A stretch of DNA of 38,535 nucleotides from Prochlorococcus sp. AG-402-B05 (GTDB lineage Bacteria; Cyanobacteriota; Cyanobacteriia; PCC-6307; Cyanobiaceae), in contig QCHK01000013.1 in assembly GCA_003279635.1 (NCBI GenBank), forward strand, positions 1-38,535, in the 5' to 3' direction. The translations under genes and the position numbers were made by a program. The notes under the pieces were generated by a model. That model saw only the letters and a program-made list of their open reading frames with translations. It did no database searches and was not told the origin of the DNA. Positions 15,540 to 25,264 of the stretch are shown piece by piece. Within the stretch, counting starts at the first letter, position 1, and every line of letters begins with the position of its first letter.

Positions 15540-16681
15540 GACCTAGTTCCTCCATTCTCAACAATTTCAGATTTGAGTATTACCCCATCCTTACTAATCA
15601 AAGAACCAGAAATAAGCTCATCATCGTTATCAATCAAAAACTTACCCTCTTTAAACATTGGTTGGAGAAGAGACAATAAATTTCTCGAATATAGAGAACT
15701 GGCATGATTTGGAATTGAACAGGGAAGATTAGAAGCACCAATAATCTTAACCCCTTCTCTAACAATGGTTTCACCTGGTTTTGAGCATGCGCAATTTCCA
15801 CCACTCAGAACAGCAAGATCAATTACTACAGAACCAGGGCGCATGACATCTAACATTTTTTCATCAATGAGCTTGGGGGCCTTTTTACCCGGCACCTGAG
15901 CGGTGCAAATTGCTACATCAGCATCAGACAATTGTTTTGCCAATTCTTTTCTTTGAGCAATTATAAATTCATCAGAGACTTGTTTTGCGTATCCACCTGA
16001 CTCTGATGGTGTTTCGTTAATCTTTGGAAGTTCAATAAATCTTGCTCCCAGTGATTCAACTTGCTCCTTTACAGCTTCACGAATGTCACTCACATAAACA
16101 ACAGCACCAAGTCTTTTTGCTGTAGCAATAGCTTGGAGACCTGCAACACCAGCACCTAAAACAACAATTTTCGAAGGCTGAATAGTACCTGCAGCAGTCA
16201 TCAACATTGGAAAATATCGGTCAAGAGCGCTTGCCGCTAAAAGTACAGATTTATAACCTGCAATATTTGCCTGAGAAGACAATGCATCAGATGATTGAGC
16301 TCTGCTAATTCGAGGGAGCAACTCCAACGCTATTGCAGAAATATTTTTAGATTTTAATGTTTCGGCTAATAATTTATTTCCGTAAGGGTTCAAAAGGCCA
16401 ACAAGAAAAGAACCTGGTTTTAAATGCGAAAGAAAATTTTCGGTAGGAGGTTGGACACACAGAACAATGTCAACAATTTTTTTTACTTCATCGTTCTCTA
16501 TTTCAACTAATTCAGCCCCAGCGTCCATATAAGTATTATCTAAAAAGCCTGCAGCCTTTCCTGCACCTTTTTCAAAAAACACTTTACAACCCAAGTCCAA
16601 AAACTTTTTAACGGTCTCTGGAGTAGCTGAAACGCGTGTTTCTCCTAAAGCTGATTCAAAGGGAATTAAGAAACTGACCAA
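15536..16681 (-). CDS. pntAA: NAD(P) transhydrogenase alpha subunit, NAD-binding part
   Basis: A 381-residue soluble NAD(H)-binding subunit, related to alanine dehydrogenase. It begins FLIPFESALGETRVSATPE. The nucleotide-binding loop is VLGAGVAGLQAIATAKRLGA, followed by VSDIREAVKEQV. TAQVPGKKAPKLI and SVVIDLAVLSGGNC are also typical of the family. The start is a TTG at 16681 with AGAGGA about 18 bases upstream; no ATG is available near the conserved N-terminus. It is first gene of the pnt operon, whose promoter should lie in the 16682-16828 gap shared with the divergent downstream gene. Confidence 0.96.
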   Translation of the reverse strand: MVSFLIPFESALGETRVSATPETVKKFLDLGCKVFFEKGAGKAAGFLDNTYMDAGAELVEIENDEVKKIVDIVLCVQPPTENFLSHLKPGSFLVGLLNPYGNKLLAETLKSKNISAIALELLPRISRAQSSDALSSQANIAGYKSVLLAASALDRYFPMLMTAAGTIQPSKIVVLGAGVAGLQAIATAKRLGAVVYVSDIREAVKEQVESLGARFIELPKINETPSESGGYAKQVSDEFIIAQRKELAKQLSDADVAICTAQVPGKKAPKLIDEKMLDVMRPGSVVIDLAVLSGGNCACSKPGETIVREGVKIIGASNLPCSIPNHASSLYSRNLLSLLQPMFKEGKFLIDNDDELISGSLISKDGVILKSEIVENGGTRS

Positions 16682-16828
16682 AGTAAAAAAATTTATCCTC
16701 TTAAAGATTAGAGGCGTAAACGATTAGAGGAGTAAACGTTTGAATACCAGCATTTTTAGTTAAGAAAGGTTTTCGTAATAGTTTTTCTTGGCTATTAAGT
16801 AAATGAGAAAAGTTATCGATCAGAAAAA

Positions 16829-17407
16829 ATGAGCCTTACTGCGATCGAATGTCCAGATGGTGTCTGTCATAGCCATCACGGTGGCCACGCTGTTCCAAGA
16901 ACAGCCATGCAAAAGAATCTTCAAACTCATGGGAAAGAATGGTGTGAGCGCTTAGCAGAACGAATTTATGAAATGTCTGTAGATACTTATTCTCAGACAG
17001 TCATGCCTAGCCTTCATTCATCTGGATGGCAAAGAAAACATCTTGACTGGGAATTCAAGCTAGCGAATAAAGAATCAGAGCCTGATGAAGCATTGGTTGA
17101 GGGGATTATTAATGCTACTGAAAGTTTTTTAAGAAGCAGTGAAGTTCATCGTTTGTTTATCCAAGAACTTGTACAAGGAACATTTGCTGAAGCAAAGGAT
17201 GACAAATTACCATCTAAAGCTGTTAGAAAAGTAATAGAAAATGAAATAATAGTAATGATCGAAGGAAAGAAAGAAGAGTTAACAAACAGAATAGCTAAGG
17301 CATTAGAAGATGAGGCGAAAGGAGACTTCGAATTAGCAAAAAATGCAGCGATTGAAGGTATAAATGATGTAGAAAAGTTATTAATCAATCACACACAAGC
17401 AGTTTAA
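16829..17407 (+). CDS. Conserved cyanobacterial protein of unknown function
   Basis: A 192-residue soluble protein I do not recognise as a named family. The N-terminus is rich in Cys and His (CPDGVCHSHHGGHAVP, residues 9-24), a possible metal-binding patch. The rest is mostly helical and charged, with WCERLAERIYEMSVDTYSQ in the middle and alternating Lys/Glu helices near the end. There is no signal peptide or membrane segment. The ATG at 16829 is divergent from the pnt operon. Regular coding character and local composition suggest a core gene of marine picocyanobacteria; that is inference. Confidence 0.75.
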   Translation: MSLTAIECPDGVCHSHHGGHAVPRTAMQKNLQTHGKEWCERLAERIYEMSVDTYSQTVMPSLHSSGWQRKHLDWEFKLANKESEPDEALVEGIINATESFLRSSEVHRLFIQELVQGTFAEAKDDKLPSKAVRKVIENEIIVMIEGKKEELTNRIAKALEDEAKGDFELAKNAAIEGINDVEKLLINHTQAV

Positions 17408-17616
17408 TCAGCCAATCACCCCTTGTTAATATATTCTCCTAAGATTAACTATTAATACCTCTACAAATAAACATATAAATAATTTACTGACAATTGTTAA
17501 GAGAATCTAAAATCTTAAGTGATAATTTCGTTTTCCAGACAAAACGCTAATTTGTACCAAAAAACACAAGTTAACCTCCCATCGGCATGTCAATGTGTTG
17601 ACGTTGGGGATTAATC

Positions 17617-17847
17617 ATGAATGCTTCTTTCAATAAAAGAATAAGTATTGCTAGCTGTTGGGCTGCAAGCCGAATTGCTTTATTTGATAGCGTGGAAAGA
17701 TACGAAGATAGTTACGCTATCAGCCAAGAATTTTGTGAATGGATTACTTGTATAAACACTTACCCTGAGGGATTAAAAGCCTCAACTTTAAAGGTTCCTG
17801 ATTTCCAAAGAGAAAATTTTGATGCTGATGAACTTTTAGAACGCTGA
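17617..17847 (+). CDS. Small hypothetical protein, paralogue of the ORF at 37323
   Basis: A 76-residue small soluble protein of unknown function. Its central segment YAISQEFCEWITCINTYPEG resembles LAIAQEYKEWINCISASDF in the ORF at 37323-37517. Both share the pattern (I/A)-x-QE-(F/Y)-x-EWI-x-CI, which points to a small paralogous family. The ATG at 17617 follows an AT-rich gap of about 200 bases in which I see no other gene. It precedes the NTRC gene by 106 bases on the same strand. Confidence 0.6.
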   Translation: MNASFNKRISIASCWAASRIALFDSVERYEDSYAISQEFCEWITCINTYPEGLKASTLKVPDFQRENFDADELLER

Positions 17848-17953
17848 TTCTAAATAAAGTTGAGATTAAAAAAATAATCCAATTTATTAATGCTTTAAAT
17901 ACACTTTCACTATTTTTTCTTATATCGTATAACTCAGTCTGATTTGGTATTGC

Positions 17954-19330
17954 ATGCCAGCCGAGAACAAAGAATTGAAAACTGAAAATCTAGTAATTAT
18001 AGGTTCAGGACCCGCTGGATATACCGCTGCCATCTATGCGGCAAGAGCGAATCTACAACCACTTATTATTACTGGGTTTGAAAAAGGTGGAATTCCAGGT
18101 GGTCAATTAATGACAACAACATTTGTAGAAAATTTCCCAGGTTTTCCAAATGGAGTTCAAGGTCCAGAATTGATGGATTTAATAAAAGCACAAGCTGTAA
18201 GATGGGGCACAAATCTAATTGAAGAAGATGCCATATCAATTGATCTAAGCAAAAGACCCTTTTCTATTGTTACTACTACCCAAAAAATTAAAACAAACTC
18301 CTTAATTATTTCAACCGGAGCAAGTGCCAATCGTCTAGGTCTTAAAAATGAGAAATTATTCTGGAGTAAAGGTATCAGTGCCTGTGCAATTTGCGATGGA
18401 GCAACCCCTCAATTCAGAGATGAAGAACTTGCCGTAATTGGAGGAGGGGACTCGGCTTGTGAAGAAGCCGAATACCTAACTAAATACGGAAGCCATGTAC
18501 ATTTGTTAGTCAGATCAACGAAACTAAGGGCTTCAGCGGCAATGGCCGATCGAGTAGAAGCAAATCCCAACATTACTATTCATTGGGAGACAGAGCTTTT
18601 AGATGTTTTGGGTAATGATTGGCTCGAGAAATTAAAAGTTAAACGAAGAGACACTAACCAAGAAGATGAAATTTTAGCCAAGGGACTTTTTTATGCCATT
18701 GGACATACTCCCAACACGTCTTTATTTACCAATCAGTTAAGTACAGACTCAAAAGGTTACTTACTAACAAAACCTGGGAGGCCTGAAACCTCATTAGAAG
18801 GTGTTTATGCTGCTGGAGATGTTGCTGATTCGGAATGGCGTCAAGGTGTTACTGCAGCAGGCAGCGGTTGCAAAGCAGCTTTGGCTGCTGAAAGATGGCT
18901 CACAAAAAACAACCTAGCAACACTTATTAAAAGAGTTCAATTAGAGCCCTCAAAGGCTGAGACAACAAAAACTTTAGAAATTAGCAACGAGGAAAATTTC
19001 GACCCCGAAAAGACATGGCAAAAAGGAAGTTATGCACTAAGAAAGTTGTATCATGAGACAGAAAAACCTCTCTTCGTAGTTTACACATCCAGTAGCTGTG
19101 GCCCTTGTCACATTCTGAAGCCACAACTTCATAGAGTTCTTAACGAGTCAAAAGGGGAAGCTATAGGAGTTGAAATTGATATTGAAAAAAACCAAGATAT
19201 TGCAAATCAAGCTGAAGTAAGCGGGACTCCAACGGTACATCTTTTTAAAAATAAGGAATTAAAAAAACAATGGAAAGGTGTTAAAGCAAGAAGTGAATAT
19301 AAAGCCGCATTAGATGAACTAATTAATTAG
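17954..19330 (+). CDS. trxB: NADPH-thioredoxin reductase with fused thioredoxin (NTRC)
   Basis: A 458-residue fusion of a full thioredoxin reductase with a C-terminal thioredoxin domain, the NTRC type of cyanobacteria and plastids. It passes NADPH electrons to 2-Cys peroxiredoxins and other redox targets. The FAD loop [10 protein letters not shown] is at 17-26. The reductase redox centre is CAIC (144-147). The NADPH loop is [15 protein letters not shown], and the FAD-closing patch is [10 protein letters not shown]. The thioredoxin active site is CGPC (382-385) in [12 protein letters not shown], and the cis-Pro segment is [10 protein letters not shown]. The start ATG at 17954 is supported by the fold. 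It is convergent with infA, 11 bases apart. Confidence 0.97.
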   Translation: MPAENKELKTENLVIIGSGPAGYTAAIYAARANLQPLIITGFEKGGIPGGQLMTTTFVENFPGFPNGVQGPELMDLIKAQAVRWGTNLIEEDAISIDLSKRPFSIVTTTQKIKTNSLIISTGASANRLGLKNEKLFWSKGISACAICDGATPQFRDEELAVIGGGDSACEEAEYLTKYGSHVHLLVRSTKLRASAAMADRVEANPNITIHWETELLDVLGNDWLEKLKVKRRDTNQEDEILAKGLFYAIGHTPNTSLFTNQLSTDSKGYLLTKPGRPETSLEGVYAAGDVADSEWRQGVTAAGSGCKAALAAERWLTKNNLATLIKRVQLEPSKAETTKTLEISNEENFDPEKTWQKGSYALRKLYHETEKPLFVVYTSSSCGPCHILKPQLHRVLNESKGEAIGVEIDIEKNQDIANQAEVSGTPTVHLFKNKELKKQWKGVKARSEYKAALDELIN

Positions 19331-19341
19331 CGATTAAAGGT

Positions 19342-19611
19342 CTATCTTTTTCTTGGCCCTCCTGGTCTATTACCACCTTGCCTTCCTCCTCCAGGGCCTA
19401 CGTTTCTTTCTCTATATGTAATACGGCCACGTGTTAAATCATAGGGGCTGATTTCAACAAGAACTTTATCTCCCGCTAGCAATTTTATTCTGAATTTAGT
19501 TAATTTTCCTGCTGCCCTACACAAGCATTGATGTCCAGCGGGCTGTTCTAGAGTTACAAGATAAAATCCATTGCCTTGTTCTTTTTCAATAACGCCGGAT
19601 GTTTCAATCAT
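19342..19611 (-). CDS. infA: Translation initiation factor IF-1
   Basis: An 89-residue IF-1, a single OB-fold protein that binds the ribosomal A site during initiation. Signatures include ETSGVIEKEQGNGFYLVTLE, KLTKFRIKLLAGDKVLVEISPYDLTRGRITYR. It is longer than the usual 72 residues because of a Gly/Arg/Pro-rich tail (GPGGGRQGGNRPGGPRKR), which I take as a lineage feature that may add RNA affinity. It is the last gene of a minus-strand series after petM, ycf39 and a small gene. Confidence 0.93.
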   Translation of the reverse strand: MIETSGVIEKEQGNGFYLVTLEQPAGHQCLCRAAGKLTKFRIKLLAGDKVLVEISPYDLTRGRITYRERNVGPGGGRQGGNRPGGPRKR

Positions 19612-19687
19612 GTGTTTTTTTTTGCATCACTAATCAACTAAAAAGATTGTATTCTAAAAAGTCTTTAATTAACCAATAAATGTATAT

Positions 19688-19903
19688 TTAACTAAAAATG
19701 TCTTGCAACTCTCGAGCAGTTTGAAATTGTCCATAATAATAATTCGCAGAAGCTCTTAAGCCTGCATCAGCCAAACCATCAAAAGCTTCAAAACCAATAC
19801 TTTTCCATAATTCATTACCACATAACTTATCTAGCTCGGAAGACGCTTCTTTTGATAGATTTTCTAATCTCCTATTCAGGTTCTTAATTTGACTAATAGA
19901 CAT
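19688..19903 (-). CDS. Small conserved hypothetical protein
   Basis: A 71-residue, all-helical, soluble protein of unknown function. It has an N-terminal charged helix (IKNLNRRLENLSKEASSELD) and a tail with ASANYYYGQFQTARELQDIF. A single Cys lies in LDKLCGNELW. It sits between ycf39 and infA on the same strand, with 54 and 76 bases to its neighbours, and could share their transcript. The regular amphipathic pattern and clean ATG at 19903 support a real gene. Confidence 0.65.
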   Translation of the reverse strand: MSISQIKNLNRRLENLSKEASSELDKLCGNELWKSIGFEAFDGLADAGLRASANYYYGQFQTARELQDIFS

Positions 19904-19957
19904 GGCAAAAAATAGTTTCTCTTAATAGTACATATTAACTATTTTTTTTCAATAGTT

Positions 19958-20932
19958 TTAGATTGGGAATTTCTTTTTCTCTTCAATATCAAGATCAACT
20001 CCTATATCTTTAAGCCTTTTCAATATGACTCCATAATACTCTTTTATATAACCCTCCATTGTTGTTGTATCAGATTGATTCAACCCAAAAGCTGTATAAG
20101 TATCTTCCATCGGAGCATCCAACTTCCCTCCACTACCGCTCAATTCAGAGAAAGAGAGCCTCTCTGCAACATTCAATGTTGATTCGAAAAACGATACAAC
20201 TGATTGAGCAATAGAAATTATTGTTGGGGAAACTTTTAATACTCTTGCTCTTTTTTCACTGAACTTTTCACATAAATCTACTAATTCTTTAGCACTCCAT
20301 GCTTTCGGTCCAACTATTGGAAATCTTCCTTTTATAGTTTGAGGCCTATCTAAGGCTGAAACAGCAAATCGAGCAATATCCTGCGTATTCATATAAGCAA
20401 TATCAGTAGGATTTCCACTTATCCAAACTGGTTCATTATTTAAGATAGGAATAGCAAATTGACCTATAGCTCCTTGCATGAAAGCAACACCTTGCAAAAT
20501 GGTGTAATCCAAGGAGGAACTAACCAACAATTCTTCAGTACAGTATTTGATATCCATTAGTGGAATTTCTCTATACTTTTCTGCTGCTAACAAAGATAAA
20601 AAGACTACTCTTTTTACGTTTTTTTCTTCACACGCATTATATAGATTTAATTTTCCATCCCAATCCGTTTCGTAGACGCTGCGTGGATCATCAGGTCTAC
20701 TGGTTGCTGCATCGATAACAGCATCAACGCCATCAAGTGCATACTCAATATCTTCTTTATTTATTAAATTGCCACGTGTCAACTCACAGCCCCACTCCTG
20801 AAGGAATGAAGCAGCTTTTGGCTTCCTAACCATGCAACGCACTTTATGCCCTGCATCTATGGCGTTTTTGGCTATTTGGCGACCAAGCGTTCCTGTGCCA
20901 CCAATCACCAGAACTTGCATAGTTGAATTCAT
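19958..20932 (-). CDS. ycf39: Ycf39-type NAD(P)-binding PSII assembly factor
   Basis: A 324-residue atypical short-chain dehydrogenase of the NmrA/Ycf39 type. In cyanobacteria Ycf39 works with high-light-inducible proteins at an early stage of photosystem II assembly, when chlorophyll is delivered to D1. The dinucleotide loop GGTGTLG is at 11-17. Ycf39-like features include VRCMVRKPKAASFLQEWG, GVDAVIDAATSRPDD, FLSLLAAEKY and YTILQGVAFMQG. The last residues are highly charged (DIEEKKKFPI). ATG codons at 20932 and 20920 are both possible; the second gives MQVLVIGGTG. It lies just downstream of petM on the same strand, a common association in cyanobacteria. Confidence 0.92.
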   Translation of the reverse strand: MNSTMQVLVIGGTGTLGRQIAKNAIDAGHKVRCMVRKPKAASFLQEWGCELTRGNLINKEDIEYALDGVDAVIDAATSRPDDPRSVYETDWDGKLNLYNACEEKNVKRVVFLSLLAAEKYREIPLMDIKYCTEELLVSSSLDYTILQGVAFMQGAIGQFAIPILNNEPVWISGNPTDIAYMNTQDIARFAVSALDRPQTIKGRFPIVGPKAWSAKELVDLCEKFSEKRARVLKVSPTIISIAQSVVSFFESTLNVAERLSFSELSGSGGKLDAPMEDTYTAFGLNQSDTTTMEGYIKEYYGVILKRLKDIGVDLDIEEKKKFPI

Positions 20933-20975
20933 TACAAGAGTCGAGCTTAAATGGGCAAACTATGGATTGTGGAAA

Positions 20976-21074
20976 TTAATCACCTTGAAGTTTCAAGAGA
21001 AGTACTCCTCCTAAAAGCCCAACGGGAATCAAAACCCAAAAGACTGCAGCGATTCCAAAAATTTCTGATGCCAT
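20976..21074 (-). CDS. petM: Cytochrome b6f complex subunit VII (PetM)
   Basis: A 32-residue single-helix membrane protein of the cytochrome b6f complex, found by reading the minus strand. It begins [19 protein letters not shown] and ends LLLKLQGD, which is typical PetM: a short N-terminal lumenal segment, one membrane helix with a GLLGG turn, and a charged end. The ATG lies at 21074-21072 and the TAA at 20978-20976. It is probably co-transcribed with ycf39, whose start is 43 bases downstream. Confidence 0.93.
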   Translation of the reverse strand: MASEIFGIAAVFWVLIPVGLLGGVLLLKLQGD

Positions 21075-21219
21075 TTGGATAACTTAACTCATTTACTATT
21101 AAAACCTAAAGACCTTACATTCAGACCAAAATCCAAAGGCATGAGCAGATTTTTTAAAATAAACTTAAAATGAAAATACAAGTGTTAAAAAAACAAAGTT
21201 AAAGCGAGTCTTGATCTAA

Positions 21220-22191
21220 ATGCAGCAAAATACTTTTAATAAAGAGCCTTTAATTGGAGTTCCTGATTGGGGTGAATCTAAATATTGGAGCTACAAAGAT
21301 CTTAGGGTTCACTTCAGAGTGACTGGAGAGGACTCTGATCCTCCCATTGTTCTAATTCATGGGTTTGGAGCTAGCAGCGATCACTGGAGAAATAATGCAG
21401 AAATATTTGCATCAGAAGGTTTTAGGGTCTTCGGGATAGATTTAATAGGTTTTGGGAAATCAGAGCAAAATCTTCAAAGTAAAATAAAGCATTTAGAGAA
21501 TCAATTTTGGGCAAATCAATTAGCTTCTTTTCTTGATGAAATTGTAGACATTCAAAAAAACGGAAAGGTTATATTAATTGGAAATTCATTGGGAGCTTTA
21601 ACTGCAATCACAACGCTCTCTAACAGACCAGAGTTAATAAAAACAATAATTGCAGCACCACTACCAGAGCCAGTTTTTGTTTATCCAATTAAATTTTCTT
21701 TTCCAAATTGGCTTTTAAAAGTTAAAAGTTTTCTTATAAAAATTGTTTTTCATTTATTTCCACTTAAGACATTAATAAATTTGATATCAAGAACAAAATT
21801 AATTACTTTTGCTCTTCAAAGCGCCTATTTTCGCTCAATTTCAAATGACACTCCTCTAAAAAGGATAGTTACAGTACCAGCCAAGAGAGTCAACGCATCC
21901 AAAGCTCTTAGAGCTATGTGTATTGGAATGAGCAATAGACCAAATTCGGCAAAAGGTCCATCTATTATCGAGAAGATTCAAAACCTTCCAAATCGTCCCC
22001 CTATTTTATTGATTTGGGGAAAACAGGATAAATTGATACCTATATTTTTAGCAAAAAAACTAATAAAGCTCCATCCTTGGCTTAAATTAACAGTAGTAAA
22101 CGAAGCAGGTCATTGTCTCCACGATGAATTACCGAAACATTTCAATCAAATTGTTATGAAATGGCTGAAGAACTTAAAAATTTCTAAGTAA
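21220..22191 (+). CDS. Alpha/beta-fold hydrolase
   Basis: A 323-residue alpha/beta hydrolase of the COG0596 type. The oxyanion loop HGFG is at 47-50, the nucleophile elbow GNSLG has Ser123, WGKQDKLIP holds the likely catalytic Asp, and [10 protein letters not shown] holds the His. The segment between, around residues 140-200, is a hydrophobic cap rich in Phe, Leu and Lys ([20 protein letters not shown]), suggesting a lipophilic substrate. Plant and cyanobacterial relatives include chlorophyll-related hydrolases, but I cannot assign one. ilvN follows after 4 bases on the same strand, so the two are probably co-transcribed. Confidence 0.85.
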   Translation: MQQNTFNKEPLIGVPDWGESKYWSYKDLRVHFRVTGEDSDPPIVLIHGFGASSDHWRNNAEIFASEGFRVFGIDLIGFGKSEQNLQSKIKHLENQFWANQLASFLDEIVDIQKNGKVILIGNSLGALTAITTLSNRPELIKTIIAAPLPEPVFVYPIKFSFPNWLLKVKSFLIKIVFHLFPLKTLINLISRTKLITFALQSAYFRSISNDTPLKRIVTVPAKRVNASKALRAMCIGMSNRPNSAKGPSIIEKIQNLPNRPPILLIWGKQDKLIPIFLAKKLIKLHPWLKLTVVNEAGHCLHDELPKHFNQIVMKWLKNLKISK

Positions 22192-22195
22192 AAAT

Positions 22196-22699
22196 ATGAA
22201 GCACACACTTTCAGTTTTAGTTGAAGATGAATCTGGAGCACTAAGCAGGATTGCAGGCCTTTTTGCAAGAAGAGGGTTTAATATTGATAGCTTGGCTGTT
22301 GGTCCTGCAGAAGCCAAAGGGATATCTAGATTAACAATGGTCGTTCAAGGGGACGAATCGACTCTTCAACAAATGACAAAACAACTCAATAAATTAATAA
22401 ATGTTTTAGAAGTTCTCGATTTAACAACTTTACCCGCTGTAGAGAGAGAGTTAATGCTCTTAAAAGTTTCGGCATCATCCGAAAACAGAGGGAAAATATT
22501 AGATCTTGTTCAAATTTTCAGAGCAAAAGTTGTAGATGTCTCGGATAGTGCTCTGACACTTGAAGTTGTTGGAGATCCAGGCAAACTTGTTGCTCTAGAA
22601 AATTTATTGAAACCTTACGGAATTTTAGAAATTGCGAGGACAGGTAAAGTTGCTCTTAAGAGGGCCTCAGGTGTAAACACAGAAATGTTAAAAACCTAA
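22196..22699 (+). CDS. ilvN: Acetolactate synthase small (regulatory) subunit
   Basis: A 167-residue regulatory subunit of acetohydroxyacid synthase, the first common enzyme of valine, leucine and isoleucine synthesis. The N-terminal ACT domain begins [20 protein letters not shown] and continues [15 protein letters not shown], and gives valine feedback. The C-terminal ALS_ss_C part includes [10 protein letters not shown] and the family-typical [21 protein letters not shown] followed by [14 protein letters not shown]. The ATG at 22196 lies 4 bases after the hydrolase stop. The catalytic subunit gene is not in this window. Confidence 0.97.
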   Translation: MKHTLSVLVEDESGALSRIAGLFARRGFNIDSLAVGPAEAKGISRLTMVVQGDESTLQQMTKQLNKLINVLEVLDLTTLPAVERELMLLKVSASSENRGKILDLVQIFRAKVVDVSDSALTLEVVGDPGKLVALENLLKPYGILEIARTGKVALKRASGVNTEMLKT

Positions 22700-22714
22700 A
22701 AACAATATTTTTCT

Positions 22715-23425
22715 TCAAGAATCAACTCTTTTAGCTTCAATTATGAAATCTTCTTCTTGAATTAAATCAACTATATCCATACCACTAATCACTTTTCCAA
22801 AAACAGCATACCTTCCATCAAGTTCTGGCAAAGATTTTAGTAAAATATAAAACTGCAAGCTTGCTGAATTTACTGCTTTAGACCTTGCCATAGATAAATA
22901 TGATCTTTTATGCTTAATTTCAATATTATTTATTTGACTAGGCGCATCAATTTCTTTTCCATATATTGGTAAATTCTTTGTTTTTAGTTTTATTTCTAAG
23001 GGAATATATCTTTTTTTTTCTGTTTTAGTATCTATAAAATTATTTTGACTTTCTACTGAACTATTGTCTCCTCCTCTAATGATAAAAGGGTAAGGTTTTT
23101 TAATAACCCTGTTAAAAATTGTTTTGTTATAGTAACCTTTTTCGACAAAATCTATAAAACTCCCAACAGTTATTGGAGCTGATTTACCATATAGCTCTAG
23201 TTTTATGTTCCCTTTATTAGTAATAAATAAGACATATTCATTTGATTCTAAGCAGGGTAGTTTTGTCTTAGAACATATATCCATATCTTCGCTTTTATTT
23301 ATATTTGAACATCCGGAAATCAAAGAGAAATTAACAAATAGAAAAATATAAAATGGTTGAAAAAATTTATAAGATAAAATTGAATTATATGAAAGTTTTG
23401 TAGTTTTATTTTTAAATTCCTTCAA
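22715..23425 (-). CDS. Cyclophilin-type peptidyl-prolyl isomerase, probable lipoprotein
   Basis: A 236-residue cyclophilin-type isomerase. The N-terminal hydrophobic segment ends in a lipobox LISGC (Cys39), so a membrane-anchored extracytoplasmic lipoprotein is likely. Cyclophilin landmarks are [35 protein letters not shown] and [19 protein letters not shown], with the end region [18 protein letters not shown]. The start is a TTG at 23425 with AGAGG about 7 bases upstream; no other start fits. It overlaps the end of ycf4 by 14 bases, suggesting coupled translation. Substrates in the photosynthetic or outer envelope are unknown. Confidence 0.88.
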   Translation of the reverse strand: MKEFKNKTTKLSYNSILSYKFFQPFYIFLFVNFSLISGCSNINKSEDMDICSKTKLPCLESNEYVLFITNKGNIKLELYGKSAPITVGSFIDFVEKGYYNKTIFNRVIKKPYPFIIRGGDNSSVESQNNFIDTKTEKKRYIPLEIKLKTKNLPIYGKEIDAPSQINNIEIKHKRSYLSMARSKAVNSASLQFYILLKSLPELDGRYAVFGKVISGMDIVDLIQEEDFIIEAKRVDS

Positions 23426-23987
23426 GGTTAACCTCTAAAAATCTCGCAATTTCAGCTCCCTCATTCTCCAAATCTAACAATGGTTTAGGAGATCCAACTC
23501 TGGAAATAGGTAAATCCTTCCTACCTTTAATTCTTAAAGATACTCTTCTTAGTGGATTAAAACCTTCTCTTACCTCTAATTTCACGGCTTTAATCTCATC
23601 TATGGGGATTTCTATTTCTATATTTTTGAATAAACCTCTCCTAGATAAAGATAAAATTCCTTTGTTTTTATCAAATCTATTTACGCCAGAACCATAATCA
23701 ATATTTATGAGTCTCCAAAAATAAATGGCCAATAAGACAGCCCCTACACCATATAGACCCATAACCAAGCCTTGAGGAACAAAAATCAGGGTAGAAGGGT
23801 TTCCTAGTGGTAAAAAGTCTCTTCCAAAATAACTAGAGAATGAAGCCAATAAAAATCCAACACCGCCGATACTTAGCATCGAAGCAACAAGATAGTTCGA
23901 AACCTTACGAGAACCTTTAATTTTCTGTTCTAGAACCAAACCAGATAACTCTTTTTCTGATTGGCTTAAACTTGATTCAGATGACAT
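23412..23987 (-). CDS. ycf4: Photosystem I assembly protein Ycf4
   Basis: A 191-residue thylakoid protein that assists photosystem I assembly. It has the family's two membrane segments, around residues 30-50 ([19 protein letters not shown]) and 65-90 ([20 protein letters not shown]). A soluble C-terminus follows with [10 protein letters not shown], the family patch [15 protein letters not shown] and [16 protein letters not shown]. The Phe-Val-Pro-Gln-Gly segment is highly conserved in Ycf4. ATG at 23987. It is divergent from psbD, the gap holding about 200 bases in which promoters for both should lie. Confidence 0.95.
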   Translation of the reverse strand: MSSESSLSQSEKELSGLVLEQKIKGSRKVSNYLVASMLSIGGVGFLLASFSSYFGRDFLPLGNPSTLIFVPQGLVMGLYGVGAVLLAIYFWRLINIDYGSGVNRFDKNKGILSLSRRGLFKNIEIEIPIDEIKAVKLEVREGFNPLRRVSLRIKGRKDLPISRVGSPKPLLDLENEGAEIARFLEVNLEGI

Positions 23988-24187
23988 AATCTAATGAAAT
24001 TGGGAAGCACATCCCTTTCAAAACATTATAGAGACTAAGTTTTTGACTATTAATAAGTAGCAATAAAAAAAATTAGTTTTATCTCATTTCAATACAAGGG
24101 ATTTCATCAAGTTAAAGATTTACCCACAAACCCCGTCATCGTTGTTAAAGTCCTCGACGTATACAAAAGCTCAGCAACGCTCCTCCC

Positions 24188-25264
24188 ATGACGATCGCTG
24201 TTGGAAGCGCAACAGAACGAGGTTGGTTTGACGCCCTCGATGACTGGTTAAAGCGCGACCGATTCGTATTTGTTGGTTGGTCTGGACTACTACTCTTCCC
24301 TACAGCTTTCCTAGCTATTGGTGGATGGTTTACTGGTACAACCTTCGTTTCTTCCTGGTACACCCATGGTGTAGCCAGTTCTTACCTTGAGGGATGCAAC
24401 TTCCTCACAGCCGCTGTTAGTACTCCTGGTGATGCCATGGGTCACAGTCTTCTATTCCTTTGGGGACCAGAAGCTCAGGGCGATTTAACACGTTGGTTCC
24501 AACTTGGTGGCCTCTGGAATTTCGTTGCTCTTCACGGTGCATTTAGTCTTATAGGCTTCATGCTTCGTCAGTTCGAAATTGCAAGACTAGTTGGTATCCG
24601 TCCTTACAACGCACTTGCTTTCTCAGCAGTTATTGCAGTATTTACTGCTTGCTTCCTTATTTATCCTTTAGGTCAGCACAGTTGGTTCTTCGCTCCTTCT
24701 TTTGGAGTTGCAGCAATATTTCGTTTCATCCTCTTCATTCAAGGATTCCACAACATCACGCTTAACCCATTCCACATGATGGGAGTAGCTGGAATTCTTG
24801 GTGGTGCTCTACTTTGTGCTATTCACGGTGCAACTGTTCAGAACACTCTTTACGAAGATTCAAGTGTTTACTCTGACGGTAAAAATCAGAGTACAACTTT
24901 CAGAGGTTTCGATCCAGTTCAAGAAGAAGAAACTTACTCATTTATTACTGCAAACCGTTTCTGGAGCCAGATTTTCGGTATTGCTTTCTCAAATAAGCGT
25001 TTCCTTCACTTCTTGATGCTCTTCGTGCCAGTAACAGGCATGTGGGCTGCTTCAATAGGAATTGTTGGATTAGCTCTAAACCTTCGTGCTTACGACTTCG
25101 TTAGCCAAGAAATCAGAGCTGCTGAAGATCCTGAATTCGAAACTTTCTACACCAAAAACATCCTTCTTAATGAAGGTATGCGTGCATGGATGTCTTCTGT
25201 AGACCAGCCACACGAAAACTTTGTATTCCCTGAGGAGGTACTCCCACGTGGAAACGCCCTTTAA
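24188..25264 (+). CDS. psbD: Photosystem II D2 protein
   Basis: The 358-residue D2 reaction-centre protein, which with D1 binds P680 chlorophylls, pheophytin, QA and non-heme iron. It begins with [21 protein letters not shown], very close to the family. Five membrane helices are expected. Landmarks include [54 protein letters not shown] with iron and chlorophyll His ligands, and [18 protein letters not shown]. The start ATG at 24188 is chosen from the family N-terminus. psbC begins inside its last codons. Confidence 0.98.
   Translation: MTIAVGSATERGWFDALDDWLKRDRFVFVGWSGLLLFPTAFLAIGGWFTGTTFVSSWYTHGVASSYLEGCNFLTAAVSTPGDAMGHSLLFLWGPEAQGDLTRWFQLGGLWNFVALHGAFSLIGFMLRQFEIARLVGIRPYNALAFSAVIAVFTACFLIYPLGQHSWFFAPSFGVAAIFRFILFIQGFHNITLNPFHMMGVAGILGGALLCAIHGATVQNTLYEDSSVYSDGKNQSTTFRGFDPVQEEETYSFITANRFWSQIFGIAFSNKRFLHFLMLFVPVTGMWAASIGIVGLALNLRAYDFVSQEIRAAEDPEFETFYTKNILLNEGMRAWMSSVDQPHENFVFPEEVLPRGNAL
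25232..25250 (+). promoter_or_regulatory. Shine-Dalgarno and GTG start of psbC
   Basis: GAGGAGGT (25232-25239) lies 8 bases before the GTG at 25248, inside the end of psbD. It fixes the start of psbC. The upstream ATG-type reading from 25221 has no comparable site and would add residues not found in CP43. Confidence 0.85.

Noticed and set aside
25221-25247. Longer psbC start giving [10 protein letters not shown]
   Set aside because: The GTG at 25248 has a strong Shine-Dalgarno and matches the CP43 N-terminus METPFN.
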